Part shown: positions 33,824-43,372 of the stretch, piece after piece
How the letters are laid out: every line of letters begins with the position of its first letter
Position numbering within the stretch: position 1 is the first letter of the stretch
From: JAGNGI01 sp035448825
GTDB lineage: Bacteria > Fidelibacterota > UBA2242
DNA: 64,000 nt
Direction of reading: 5' to 3'
Assembly (NCBI GenBank): GCA_035448825.1
Contig: DAOTJS010000004.1
Location: 62,001 to 126,000, forward strand
Position numbers and translations under genes: made by a program
The notes under the pieces: generated by a model
Seen by the model: only the letters and a program-made list of their open reading frames with translations
Told to the model about the DNA's origin: nothing
Databases searched by the model: none

Positions 33824-34873
33824 TTATTGTTTAAATGGAACGGGGATAAACGTCAGGATAAAGATTACTAATGCCGCCAGTCCGATTAATTTCTCGGGTA
33901 ATGTTACCGGAGAATTATCGTCATAAATCGGCGGATGTTTGACTTTTATTAAAAATAGCACTAGCAGCCCCCACACTAACCAATTAAGCGATGCAAAAGA
34001 GAGTGCTAATGTCGCGATTAACGCGCCCCAGGCGACATAGGAATATTTGTTCCCCAGAAGAGCATACGCGATATGTCCGCCGTCCAGCTGCCCAATCGGT
34101 AAGAGATTCAACATTGTCACCAACATTCCGATCCAAGCCGCAAAACCAACCGGATGGAGCAAAATGTCCTGCCCCGCTTCCAGATTGGGAAAAACCAAAG
34201 CCGAGGCAATTTTCATCAATAAAGAATCACCAAGTTGAATACCGACTGTCCCGGCTAAAGGTACTACTTTGGAAAGCTTCAAGCCGATGAACAAAGCCGG
34301 TGCCGCCATCAGAAAACCAAAGATTGGCCCAGCCGCCCCAATTTCTACCAATGCTCGGCGGCTTGTCACTGGAGACCGCATTTTAATGAAAGCCCCAAAG
34401 GTGCCAATAAGCGTTGGAGCAGGAATGAAGTAAGGCAAAGTCGCATCAACATGATTCCTTCGCGCCATCAGAAAATGCCCGGTTTCGTGAAAGCCAAGAA
34501 TTATCATCAGAGTCAGACTAAAAGGGCCACCTTTCAGCAAATCCAGCGGATGAGCAAACGGATTAGCTCCTTCCATCATCGCCCCGGCTAAAAGAGTCGT
34601 CAAAATCGTTATCAAAAACAAAACCAGATTAACGGTCGGAATCCGTTTTTCAGTTCCACCCGGTTTGATAATAAAACGGTCAACGGAACCAGCGGATGTT
34701 TTCTTGATCGAGCGAATCAAATTACGTGAATCGTGAGCGATTTTACGTAAAGAGGTTGCATCTCGCTGATGCCCTTCGATAACCAGATATTTATCCCGAT
34801 CTTCTATCCGGACAATTTCGATCCACTGACTCAGGTATAAGATAATGTTTTCTTTGGTAGTTATATCCAGCAT
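33824..34873 (-). CDS. Site-2-type M50 family intramembrane metalloprotease
   Basis: The 349-residue protein has a soluble N-terminal domain (1-75) followed by seven or so membrane segments. The zinc site is complete: H-E-T-G-H at 129-133 and the D264 motif L-P-I-G-Q-L-D-G-G-H. There is no PDZ domain, and the layout (long N-domain plus G-P-F-x-x-T before the site) matches the EGY1/cyanobacterial type rather than RseP. The substrate is unknown. It ends two bases before the mltG start. Confidence 0.88.
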   Translation of the reverse strand: MLDITTKENIILYLSQWIEIVRIEDRDKYLVIEGHQRDATSLRKIAHDSRNLIRSIKKTSAGSVDRFIIKPGGTEKRIPTVNLVLFLITILTTLLAGAMMEGANPFAHPLDLLKGGPFSLTLMIILGFHETGHFLMARRNHVDATLPYFIPAPTLIGTFGAFIKMRSPVTSRRALVEIGAAGPIFGFLMAAPALFIGLKLSKVVPLAGTVGIQLGDSLLMKIASALVFPNLEAGQDILLHPVGFAAWIGMLVTMLNLLPIGQLDGGHIAYALLGNKYSYVAWGALIATLALSFASLNWLVWGLLVLFLIKVKHPPIYDDNSPVTLPEKLIGLAALVIFILTFIPVPFKQ

Positions 34874-35025
34874 AAAATCTTACTAAAATTATCCAATTTC
34901 TAAAGAACTTACAAAATACAGCCTTAAAATCAATCGAATAATTCTCCTGATTCTTTTTTGAACGTACTCAATTGCCTGTCTTTCATAGTTGAGATTGATA
35001 ACTAAGAACATTCTTTCATTGACAT

Positions 35026-35074
35026 GCCAAACCAATTTCCGGCTCTTCATAGGTGGGGCTAAATTGGTTTGGGC
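35026..35074 (+). repeat. Dispersed imperfect palindrome, copy B
   Basis: Outer arms CCAAACCAATTT and AAATTGGTTTGG are perfect inverted repeats of 12 bases; the centre differs from copies A and C. The shared consensus is AACCAATTTCCG-centre-GGGGCTAAATTGGTTT. Confidence 0.75.
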
Positions 35075-35259
35075 AAATTTTCCAAGCGTTAGACATCGGC
35101 AGACCGAGACTGGTTACAGTAAGAAAGAATGATCGTCAGCGATAGAAACTGGAGTAATGTTGATAGTACAACTTTTGATATAGTCGTTGCAGGAAATTAA
35201 ATAGACTGAGCCAAAAACCCAGGGAGAATTGCATTTCCGTTTTTTCACTTTGAAATATA

Positions 35260-35312
35260 CCAAACCATTTTCCGACCTGTCGCGGGTGGTACTAAATTGG
35301 TTTCGGTGCATC
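35260..35312 (+). repeat. Dispersed imperfect palindrome, copy C
   Basis: It is the same family as copies A and B: arms CCAAACCATTTTCCG and CTAAATTGGTTTCGG, with centre ACCTGTCGCGGGTGGT. It matches copy A on the opposite strand over most of its length, including the flank GGTTTCGGTGCATC. It ends 26 bases before the stop of the secreted protease gene. Confidence 0.75.
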
Positions 35313-35337
35313 CATCTAAATATGAACTTTTCGTTTA

Positions 35338-38067
35338 TTATCTCAATAATAGCAATTTCTGGCGCGCCCGTCGTTCACCCTGACGAAAAACAATGAAGTA
35401 AACTCCACTGGTGACTGGATTGCCTTTTTGATTACGGCCGTCCCAGGTCCAGACATTCAAGCCGATTTTCGGATTATTGATTTTTTCGGAGTAAACTTCC
35501 TGCCCGACGACATTGAAAATTAGAGCCGTGACTGGTTTCTCCGCAGTCAATCGGAAGGGTAAATAAATCAGGGGATTTTGACCGGGCAGAAATGGATTTG
35601 GAAAAGGATTCAGGATGGTGAAGTAAGTCTCGGACGCTCCTTGCCAGCCTTGATAAATGCACTTATATGTTAGAGTATCCACTCCGTCGAAAAAGTAAAA
35701 TGCTAAAATGCTATCGCTCGCGGCACTTCGATCCAGAAATACTTCCACGTTAATTGTATCACCTACCGTAACGAACCCACTCGACGGTAAAAAATCCAGA
35801 CCAGCTTCTTCCGACCAGAAAATAAATGGGCTGGAACCTATGCCAATATTTAAAACCGGTAAAGTAATTCGACTAACACCCTCGCTGAATAAAATTTCAC
35901 CGGGGATGAGAGCAGATTGCGGTGCTGAAGCGTTCCGCTTCAAAACACTAATAAAGAGCGATTCATCGCCGCCATTCGAGGTAATCGGAATATTTATTTC
36001 GTGAAAACCACTTGTCAGTAAATTACGGTCAATCGTTACCGCAATCTCCGCGCTCCCAAAATTCACCGTGCCGGAAAGTGGTTCAATTTTCAACCAATTC
36101 GGCAATTCGGCGGAAATTTCCCATTCCAGTGCCTCGGTACCGCCATTGCTAATCCGAACTGTTTGGGTATATTCATCATGCCAGAACCGCAAACTATCCG
36201 GCATAAGGATAATCCGCGGAGGAATGACGATTTTTCCTGAAACGATAGCGCGAATAGCCCAATTACCGGTAAGCAGAACTACTTCCGAACCGACTGTCAC
36301 AGTAAAATTGCTGAGGTCGTAAAATATTTCATCAGGTTTGACATAAGCATGACCATAGCCGTCTTGCATAGAACTATAGCCGAGTGAATTTTCCGAACTG
36401 GTGACTGATATTGCGAATGAACTCAAATCAGCCAGGTCAATTGGGGTATCGAGAATGATTTTTGTCCAGACCTGATTATTAGGAATAATATCACTCATAG
36501 TTAGTAGAGGTGTATCGCCCAGATTGCTGTAGATATTTATCGTAACCGGACTGGAATCATAGGTCAATATTTTGATGGCAGACAGAGTCGCATCAGATAA
36601 ATTTAAATCGAACTTCTCGGCGGCTTCGGCGCCTTCTAATAGAATAAAATAATCAAGCGAACCGCCGTCGTATTCCAATTCGGATTCGGCATAGCCCCCG
36701 ACGCCGGTTGCTGAGTAAGATATATTGACCTGAGCATCCGCCGCAATCTCAGCCGGCCAATAGGGAACGATAGTCAGTTTAGAATAATCATTGCCAAAGG
36801 TCTCATCAGAAAAATGATAAGTTCCGGTACCATTACAGGTTACGAAGGTTACTTCCGGCGTCTCGGAATGTTTAATCACTGCCAATCCAAAACTGTAAGA
36901 TGACTGATAATTCATCACAAACTCGATATTTTGGCCGGAATAAAACTGGATATAAACCGCCGCCGCCGGATTGAGCGCCAACGAAATCTGCTCACCTTCG
37001 GTAAAATTAGAATGAAAATAGTGCGATGATATTGGCGAAATCGCCGCCCCGCCGTAACCATATTGTCCATTGCCAACTGTCGGATCATTAAGCAGGTTGG
37101 CGACAAACCAATCGCGCAATAGTTCCGCGACCGTCACGTTGTAACCGATGGATAATAAAGCCCCAACATAACCGCTAAACGAGTTATTTTTATTGCTAAC
37201 TACTTTTTTAATCACATTTAATCCGAAGCGCTGGTAGATATAATACGTCCACAAACCGACTTTAGCGTAGTCGGCTATCGAACCATCGAAATCCATTAAC
37301 GAACAATTGGTCTCGCTTAAAAACGACGCAAAGGAGCGCACCGGTAAACCCAGCAAGCGCGGTGATAGTTCCGAAAGCCCTTCCGTTACCCAAACATCTT
37401 CATCTGAATCATAAAAATTATGAATCAGGTGCTGAAGCTCATGAGCTACGATTGAAAGTGTGCCCAGGTCCTTGGCATCAGCCGGATTAGTGTCAATGTA
37501 AATAATTTCGCCGTAATTGCCTTTGCCGGTTATCTGATCGAGCGGGTCGAAATAGCCGGCTATGTAGGTATCGGATTTCCCTGCCTCGTAATTATCACGC
37601 ACGTCAATCAACAGCACAAAGAGTTTACCGTTATGGTCTTTATCCGGCAATTCGCCAAATATATCAATTTCGTTGGAATAAATTCCCTTTTCGGCATTAA
37701 TCGAGCCTTGCGGCGTATAGTAAAGCATAATATCGCGCACCTGTTCGGCATCACTCTGAGTAACTCGCCCGGCGTCGAATTCCGCTTTCTCAGCATATAT
37801 TTCAATTTCAGCGGTACTAATCAAACGGATAAAAGAAACTTCAATAAATTCAGCCGAATTGTCCTCGACATTTTTACGAATAAAGAAGGTAGTATCACCG
37901 GCTACCGGTCTGGCTAATCTATGATGAAAAACAACTTCCGGATATTTATTCCATAAAAATGGCGTTCCTGAAATCGGTTGCGCCGCAGGCGTATGTAGTT
38001 CCTGCGCCATTGCGACAGTCATTAACCAGCCGGATAAAAGTAGTAATCTTTTTAGCGAAGACATCAA
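35338..38067 (-). CDS. Large secreted zinc metalloprotease with C-terminal sorting-type domain
   Basis: The 909-residue protein has a signal peptide (residues 1-21, ending A-M-A-Q). A gluzincin-type domain carries H-E-L-Q-H at 209-213 and the downstream W-V-T-E-G-L-S-E at 226-233, as in M30/hyicolysin-like peptidases. Beta-rich middle domains follow, then a BACON-like domain (about 620-705) and a C-terminal FlgD-like/type IX-like domain (about 815-909) with P-F-P-N-P-F and G-V-Y-F-I-V-F. It is probably exported to the surface or medium. Its start overlaps the gpsA stop by four bases. Confidence 0.75.
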   Translation of the reverse strand: MMSSLKRLLLLSGWLMTVAMAQELHTPAAQPISGTPFLWNKYPEVVFHHRLARPVAGDTTFFIRKNVEDNSAEFIEVSFIRLISTAEIEIYAEKAEFDAGRVTQSDAEQVRDIMLYYTPQGSINAEKGIYSNEIDIFGELPDKDHNGKLFVLLIDVRDNYEAGKSDTYIAGYFDPLDQITGKGNYGEIIYIDTNPADAKDLGTLSIVAHELQHLIHNFYDSDEDVWVTEGLSELSPRLLGLPVRSFASFLSETNCSLMDFDGSIADYAKVGLWTYYIYQRFGLNVIKKVVSNKNNSFSGYVGALLSIGYNVTVAELLRDWFVANLLNDPTVGNGQYGYGGAAISPISSHYFHSNFTEGEQISLALNPAAAVYIQFYSGQNIEFVMNYQSSYSFGLAVIKHSETPEVTFVTCNGTGTYHFSDETFGNDYSKLTIVPYWPAEIAADAQVNISYSATGVGGYAESELEYDGGSLDYFILLEGAEAAEKFDLNLSDATLSAIKILTYDSSPVTINIYSNLGDTPLLTMSDIIPNNQVWTKIILDTPIDLADLSSFAISVTSSENSLGYSSMQDGYGHAYVKPDEIFYDLSNFTVTVGSEVVLLTGNWAIRAIVSGKIVIPPRIILMPDSLRFWHDEYTQTVRISNGGTEALEWEISAELPNWLKIEPLSGTVNFGSAEIAVTIDRNLLTSGFHEINIPITSNGGDESLFISVLKRNASAPQSALIPGEILFSEGVSRITLPVLNIGIGSSPFIFWSEEAGLDFLPSSGFVTVGDTINVEVFLDRSAASDSILAFYFFDGVDTLTYKCIYQGWQGASETYFTILNPFPNPFLPGQNPLIYLPFRLTAEKPVTALIFNVVGQEVYSEKINNPKIGLNVWTWDGRNQKGNPVTSGVYFIVFRQGERRARQKLLLLR

Positions 38068-39098
38068 TATTTAGAAAGTGAATGCCGCTCCTGTTTAGGA
38101 TCGCGGTTCATTAAATCCCACAAAGCTGATTGCGGGTCTTTATTTTTAAAAAGGACTCTATAAATTTCCTCCGAAATCGGCATTACGACTTGATATTGCT
38201 CAGCCATCTGGTGGACGGTCAAACAAGTCGTGACTCCCTCAGCAACCATTGACATACCGTTCAAAATATCGTCCAGTTTGCGACCTTTGCCGATTTCTTC
38301 GCCGACGTAGCGATTACGACTGTGCTGACTGTTACAGGTAACGATCAAATCGCCGATACCGCTTAATCCGGCAAAGGTCTCTTCGCGACCGCCAACTCGC
38401 AATCCGAGGCGTACAATTTCCATAATTCCGCGTGTCATCAGAGCGGCTTTCGCGTTGTCACCTAATCTCATTCCGTCGCAAATTCCGGCCGCAATCGCGA
38501 TAACGTTCTTGACCGCTCCGCCGATTTCAACTCCGATTATATCGGTATTAGTATAAACGCGGAAATATGGCGAACGAAATACTTCCTGAACCAGCTGAGC
38601 AGACTTTTCATTAATCGAAGCGGCTACGACCGCCGTTGGAACTTGCCGCGCAACTTCTTCGGCATGACTGGGACCATGCAAGGTAACAATCTTTTCCGGC
38701 GAGTGATTTAAAATTTCAGCAATTAACTCACTCATCCGCTTGAGGGTATTTTGTTCGATTCCTTTGGTAAGATTGACGATAACTGTATCCGGCTCGATCA
38801 GCCCTTTTAATTTCTCCAGCAAAGAGCGCATTGATTGCGACGGCACCGCTAGCACCAGGAAATTAGTATTTTTCACAGCTTCAGTTAAATCATTCAAAAT
38901 CGGAATCGCGCGCGGTATCGGAATGCCTTCTAAAAGCGGATTCCGACGGGTTTTATTCATATAGGCTACATTTTCCGGATAATATTCCCAGAGCTTGACT
39001 GACAACTTTTTATTATAAAGGTGAATAGCAACCGTTGTGCCCCAACTGCCAGCGCCCAGTACGGCTATCGAGATAGATTTAGGAATTTTTCTTAACAT
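38064..39098 (-). CDS. gpsA: Glycerol-3-phosphate dehydrogenase [NAD(P)+]
   Basis: The 344-residue product makes sn-glycerol 3-phosphate for phospholipids. It has the Rossmann motif V-L-G-A-G-S-W-G-T-T near residues 13-22, V-P-S-Q-S-M-R near 84-90, N-L-T-K-G-I-E near 109-115 with the catalytic lysine region V-E-I-G-G-A-V-K-N-V-I-A near 189-200, and G-L-S-G-I-G-D-L near 242. I take the ATG at 39098; a frame 15 codons longer would run into purM. It starts ten bases after the purM stop. Confidence 0.93.
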   Translation of the reverse strand: MLRKIPKSISIAVLGAGSWGTTVAIHLYNKKLSVKLWEYYPENVAYMNKTRRNPLLEGIPIPRAIPILNDLTEAVKNTNFLVLAVPSQSMRSLLEKLKGLIEPDTVIVNLTKGIEQNTLKRMSELIAEILNHSPEKIVTLHGPSHAEEVARQVPTAVVAASINEKSAQLVQEVFRSPYFRVYTNTDIIGVEIGGAVKNVIAIAAGICDGMRLGDNAKAALMTRGIMEIVRLGLRVGGREETFAGLSGIGDLIVTCNSQHSRNRYVGEEIGKGRKLDDILNGMSMVAEGVTTCLTVHQMAEQYQVVMPISEEIYRVLFKNKDPQSALWDLMNRDPKQERHSLSKY

Positions 39099-39108
39099 GA
39101 ATAAATTT

Positions 39109-40101
39109 TCAGCAAATCTCGCCCAGTATAACCGGTTTTTCACCGGTTTTCAGTAACACTTGGCAAAATTTATCAACAGCCGATGCGGCACAAATTATTA
39201 TCATCCCAATCCCAAGATTGAAAACTCGGCGCATTTCTTCTACATCAATTTCACCGGTTTTTTGAATGAATTTAAAAAGCGGCGGCCATTCCCAGGCTTG
39301 CCAGTTGATTTTCAAAGTCAGATTTTCAGGGACAACGCGGCTAGTGTTAACGATAATCCCACCACCGGTAATATGACTCAAAGCATGTAAATCCGGATCA
39401 GCCAGTAACGGCTCAATCGCATTTAAATAGGAGCGATGAATTGCCAGCAGGGCATCGCCGATGGTCGCATTTAGCTCCGGGATATAATCCGTGACAGAAT
39501 ATTTTGTCAAGAGCACTTTGCGGGCTAAGGAATAGCCATTGGTGTGCAAACCAGTAGAGGGTAACCCGAGCAGAACATCACCTTTCCCAACTCGACCGAC
39601 TAACATTTGATCCTTTTCCACTACTCCGACGATCGTCCCGACCAGATCGTAATCTTTGGTCTGGTAAATATCAGGCATTTCCGCCATTTCGCCGCCGATT
39701 AAAGCACAACCATTGGCTTGACAGGCTAGAGATATTCCTCTAATAATTTCAGTAGTTGTTGCCGGTTTTAGCTGACCGGTGCCAATATAATCCAGAAAAA
39801 ACAAAGGGTGCGCCCCGGTCGTCAAAATGTCGTTGACGCAATGATTTACCAAACATTGCCCGACCGTATCATGCCGATTGAGCAGATTGGCTATGATTAA
39901 TTTTGTTCCGACTCCGTCGGTGCTGGCTACCAAAACCGGTTGGCGGTAATCTTTTACCGGAAAAGCAAAACAGCCACCAAATAAGCCAATTTCAGTTAAT
40001 ACATTGGGTGAAAAAGTCTGTTTTACTAGATTCTTAATTTCTCTGACGGCTTGTTCACCGGCAGCAATGTCAACACCCGCATCTTTATAGGATATACTCA
40101 C
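39109..40101 (-). CDS. purM: Phosphoribosylformylglycinamidine cyclo-ligase (GTG start)
   Basis: The 330-residue AIR synthetase makes the imidazole ring in purine synthesis. Motifs seen are Y-K-D-A-G-V-D-I near residues 5-12, S-T-D-G-V-G-T-K near 59-66, L-I-G-G-E-M-A-E-M-P near 137-146, and H-I-T-G-G-G-I near 243-249. It begins with GTG at 40101, directly after the TAA of the acyl-CoA synthetase, with AGGAGG 11 bases upstream inside that gene. No other purine genes are nearby, which is unusual but common in this kind of scattered genome. Confidence 0.93.
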   Translation of the reverse strand: MSISYKDAGVDIAAGEQAVREIKNLVKQTFSPNVLTEIGLFGGCFAFPVKDYRQPVLVASTDGVGTKLIIANLLNRHDTVGQCLVNHCVNDILTTGAHPLFFLDYIGTGQLKPATTTEIIRGISLACQANGCALIGGEMAEMPDIYQTKDYDLVGTIVGVVEKDQMLVGRVGKGDVLLGLPSTGLHTNGYSLARKVLLTKYSVTDYIPELNATIGDALLAIHRSYLNAIEPLLADPDLHALSHITGGGIIVNTSRVVPENLTLKINWQAWEWPPLFKFIQKTGEIDVEEMRRVFNLGIGMIIICAASAVDKFCQVLLKTGEKPVILGEIC

Positions 40102-41913
40102 TTAACTTTCTGCCTCCTGATACATTGATTCAATTAAATCCGCATAACGTTTTTCAACTACCGAACGTTTTACTTTCAGTGACGGCGTCAGTTCCCCACT
40201 TTCAATTGTAAATTCTGACGGTAACAGAATATATTTTTTAATTTTCTCGAATTGGGCGAAGCCTTCCATAGATTCGGCTATCACGCGATCATACAATTCC
40301 TTAACGGCTGGAAGTGCAATCAGCTCCTCCCGACTGTTATATTGCAGATTGTTATCTTTCGCCCAGTTTTCTAGATTGACAAAAGCTGGTACCACTAAAG
40401 CCGAGACGAATTTACGTCGGTCACCGATAACTACAATTTGTTCGATCCACTTGGAAGTGACGAGTGCATTTTCTATCGGTTGGGGAGCAACGTTCTTACC
40501 ACCCGAAGTCACTAATATGTTTTTCTTACGATCGGTAATGGTGATATAACCATCTTCGTCAATCATTCCAATATCGCCGGTATGGAACCAGCCATCCGCG
40601 TCCAGGACTTCCTGCGTAGCGGCTTCGTCTTTATAATAGCCCAGCATAACATGTGGTCCGCGCGTGAGAATTTCGCCGTCCGGAGCTATTTTCACCTCGA
40701 TATTAGGGAGTTTCGGACCAACTGTTCCGACCTTGCATTTTGCCAGGGGATTAACGGAAATAACCGGTGATGTTTCTGTCAAGCCGTAACCTTCGAGAAT
40801 GGGAATTCCCGCGGCTTGGAAAAACTGAGCAATTTCCTTAGAGAGCGGCGCTCCACCGGAAACGAAAAACCGCAGATTCCCGCCGATTTTCTCATACAGT
40901 TTAGAAAAAACCAACTTTTGAGCGACTTTTAACTGGTTATTTAGAACGGCTCCAGGATTCCGATTTTCACTTTTTAGCGAGGCGGCTTTCTTGCCAACAT
41001 TTATTGCCCACCAGAAGATTTTCTGGCTAATTTTCGAGGAAGTAGAAATACTGTCAATAACCGTGGCATAGACTTTTTCATAAAAACGCGGAACGGCGAC
41101 CATCAATGTCGGATGGACCTCCAGCATATTAGCGGCTACGGTGTCAATGCTCTCAGCGTAACTAATACACGCTCCCGAACCCGTTGCCAAAAAATGCCCC
41201 GCCATACGTTCAAAACCGTGACTAAGTGGCAAAAATGACAAAAAGTTGTCATCCTCATTAGCCTCGACAATTTGTAGCGCACCAGCAATATTCGAAGTGA
41301 GATTACCATGCGTCAACATAGCGCCTTTGGGTTCGCCGGTCGTACCGGAAGTATAAATTATGGTCAGTAGGTCGTTTTCTTTGGTATTACGAACATCTAC
41401 GAGGAAAGCATCCGGGTTCTGCTTCCGGTATTCCCCACCCATTTGCATCAATTCACTCATCATAATAGCTTTTGGATGATCAATTTTAGTATCATCCATT
41501 ACAATTACTTTTTCCACCTCAGGAAGTTCGGGAAGTAGTGGAATCACTTTTTCAGTTTGAGCACGATCACCGCAAAAAATGAAACGAGAGTCAGAATGCC
41601 GGGCAATCCACCAGACCTGTTTGGCCGTCAAAGTCGGATAAATAGTCACCACGACTCCTTTGGAACAGGCTATACCATAATCGGCCATAGACCATAAAGG
41701 GCTATTGTGGGCAATAATAGCGATATGTTCACCAGCTTTCATACCCAATGCTTTTAATCCGCCAGAAATTTGTTCGACCCGGTCTCGCACTGTGGAGAAA
41801 GTCAGTTCCAGCCATTTTCCATCCTTTTTATAATTGTACATCGGCCGGTCAGCGTATTTATCCGTTATGCCTACAAACATTTCGTTAATAGTACGGTAGT
41901 TAAACTCTGCCAT
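40102..41913 (-). CDS. Long-chain acyl-CoA synthetase (AMP-forming)
   Basis: The 603-residue protein of the FAA1/COG1022 type has the P-loop I-I-Y-T-S-G-T-T-G-E-P-K-G near residues 186-198, L-E-G-Y-G-L-T-E-T-S-P near 373-383, G-W-F-H-T-G-D-I-G near 441-449, and D-R-K-K-N-I-L-V-T-S-G-G-K-N near 460-473. It activates fatty acids to acyl-CoA in the cytoplasm. It is the first gene of the run acyl-CoA synthetase-purM-gpsA-protease, all on the minus strand with little or no gap. Chain-length preference cannot be read. Confidence 0.9.
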   Translation of the reverse strand: MAEFNYRTINEMFVGITDKYADRPMYNYKKDGKWLELTFSTVRDRVEQISGGLKALGMKAGEHIAIIAHNSPLWSMADYGIACSKGVVVTIYPTLTAKQVWWIARHSDSRFIFCGDRAQTEKVIPLLPELPEVEKVIVMDDTKIDHPKAIMMSELMQMGGEYRKQNPDAFLVDVRNTKENDLLTIIYTSGTTGEPKGAMLTHGNLTSNIAGALQIVEANEDDNFLSFLPLSHGFERMAGHFLATGSGACISYAESIDTVAANMLEVHPTLMVAVPRFYEKVYATVIDSISTSSKISQKIFWWAINVGKKAASLKSENRNPGAVLNNQLKVAQKLVFSKLYEKIGGNLRFFVSGGAPLSKEIAQFFQAAGIPILEGYGLTETSPVISVNPLAKCKVGTVGPKLPNIEVKIAPDGEILTRGPHVMLGYYKDEAATQEVLDADGWFHTGDIGMIDEDGYITITDRKKNILVTSGGKNVAPQPIENALVTSKWIEQIVVIGDRRKFVSALVVPAFVNLENWAKDNNLQYNSREELIALPAVKELYDRVIAESMEGFAQFEKIKKYILLPSEFTIESGELTPSLKVKRSVVEKRYADLIESMYQEAES

Positions 41914-41980
41914 ATTTGCCCCCTATGTTTACTTTTTTATTGTTTTTAATTTGTAAAGAGTTAATTTTAGGGCGCTTTTT

Positions 41981-42064
41981 GCCGAGGTGGTGAAATAGGT
42001 AGACGCAGTGGACTCAAAATCCACCGGACTTCGGTCCATGGGGGTTCGATTCCCCCTCTCGGCA
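41981..42064 (+). tRNA. tRNA-Leu (anticodon CAA)
   Basis: An 84-base cloverleaf: acceptor arm GCCGAGG with TCTCGGC, D-arm with GGT-AGAC, anticodon stem GTGGA/TCCAC around loop CTCAAAA (anticodon CAA, reading UUG), a long class II variable arm (CGGACTTCGGTCCAT) and a T-arm GGGGG-TTCGATT-CCCCC. The discriminator is A. The terminal CCA is not encoded. No integrase or disrupted copy lies beside it. Confidence 0.95.
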
Positions 42065-42154
42065 CAAAAATCACTTATCAAAATTACTCCGTATCAATGT
42101 AATATTAGGATTCATTGATTTCACGATAATAGCTAATAAAAAGAAGATATTTGT

Positions 42155-43336
42155 TTAGTTTCGATCTATATTGCCGGAATATACCTGGATTGCTTTTTTC
42201 GCTTTGGTAACTTCTTCAACAGCGTCGGGGTAATCTCGGATAACTTTTTCCCAGGCACTTATAGCCATATCTAACTGATTCATTCGGTTATAACAATACC
42301 CCATCCGCAGTTGAGCATAAGCCGATTTATTTCCATCTCCCAGCCCAAATACCTTTTGATACGCATTTAGTGCACTGGTATAATCACCGAGAAAATAGTA
42401 GCATTCACCGATCCACCACTGGGCATTATCAGCTAGCCGATGTTGTGGATTAATGCTGATGAATTCCGTATATGCATTAATGGCGTCTTCGTATTTTTTC
42501 TGTTTAAAAAAAATGTTGCCGTTTTCATAAAGTCCCTCCTGGGATACCGATCGGCTTTTGGGTCTTGCAGGTTTAGTTTGTTGAACTGGTTGCGGAGCGA
42601 CACTGACTACCCTCGATTCTGATTCCTTTTTATGAAACATAAAATCCGCCAAAGTTGGCTCATTCACTTCCCCAATGAATAATTCAATTGAAACTCGATG
42701 ATTCAGCAGTTCTTTTACTTGATTATCACCTTCAATCAGCATTTCATCGGCCCCGACGGGAACGATTTCAATTCGATTGGCAATGCTTTCTTTCTCTTCT
42801 TCTGGAAATAGACCAAGTATCAATTTACCTACTGTAATCGCCCGTTTCTGAGACATCATTCTCGATTTACCGGATTTTGGGTCTGTATTCATTGCATGAC
42901 CCTTTAGCCGAATATTAATTTCCGGATTGCTCTTGAGAGCTTTCACTACTTTATTCAGGGTAATTAAATAATTGGAGTTAAAGGTTAGGCTTGGAGTTTC
43001 GGTTTCATCAGCATTAAAAAATATATCATCGAAAATAAGAATTTTTAAGACATTAGCCGAAGTCTCTGCTTCTTTGACGCACGGGCATGGTTCTTCTGGA
43101 ACTGTAGTTGTTTCGGGTATAGCAGCTGTCTCCTTTGTAGATGGCAATGGATCAGGCGCTGTCATCATTTCATCGGTTTTACCTGAAGAGACTTGCTTTG
43201 GTATACTAACAGTCAGAGAAGTCGAGTCCGGTTTATCTTGAGCGACTTTTTTCGTGTCTTTCCCGCCGGCATAGACGGGTAATGCCAATACTGTAGCAGC
43301 AAGAGCCATCAAAAAGATACATGAATACTTCTTCAT
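42155..43336 (-). CDS. Periplasmic OmpA-TPR fusion protein (Pal/CpoB-like)
   Basis: The 393-residue protein has a signal peptide (1-23, ending V-Y-A), a low-complexity threonine- and proline-rich linker to about 95, an OmpA-like domain at about 98-222 (I-N-I-R-L-K-G-H-A, and R-A-I-T-V-G-K), and C-terminal TPR repeats at about 268-390 (Y-E-N-G-N-I-F-F-K-Q-K-K-Y-E-D-A-I), of the CpoB/YbgF type. The OmpA part should bind peptidoglycan. A coiled-coil protein is encoded just upstream. This combines in one chain what the Tol-Pal system splits in two. Confidence 0.78.
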   Translation of the reverse strand: MKKYSCIFLMALAATVLALPVYAGGKDTKKVAQDKPDSTSLTVSIPKQVSSGKTDEMMTAPDPLPSTKETAAIPETTTVPEEPCPCVKEAETSANVLKILIFDDIFFNADETETPSLTFNSNYLITLNKVVKALKSNPEINIRLKGHAMNTDPKSGKSRMMSQKRAITVGKLILGLFPEEEKESIANRIEIVPVGADEMLIEGDNQVKELLNHRVSIELFIGEVNEPTLADFMFHKKESESRVVSVAPQPVQQTKPARPKSRSVSQEGLYENGNIFFKQKKYEDAINAYTEFISINPQHRLADNAQWWIGECYYFLGDYTSALNAYQKVFGLGDGNKSAYAQLRMGYCYNRMNQLDMAISAWEKVIRDYPDAVEEVTKAKKAIQVYSGNIDRN

Positions 43337-43372
43337 CTCTTCCTCCTACAAGATTTTAACTATTACCAAGGT

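Larger units (their letters stand above)
34874..35337. other. Intergenic region with two palindromic repeats
   Basis: These 464 bases separate the M50 gene from the end of the secreted protease gene. They contain repeat copies B and C, about 185 bases apart. A 65-codon open frame at 35114-35311 on the minus strand runs through copy C and has no ribosome site, so I do not call it. Nothing else is recognised. Confidence 0.6.

Noticed and set aside
35114..35311. 65-codon open frame on the minus strand between the M50 protease and the secreted protease gene
   Set aside because: It runs through the palindromic repeat copy C, has no ribosome site and encodes no recognisable domain.
41981..42064. 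tRNA-Leu as an integration site for a mobile element
   Set aside because: No integrase, no repeated tRNA 3' end and no island-like genes lie beside it; flanking genes are chromosomal and co-linear.
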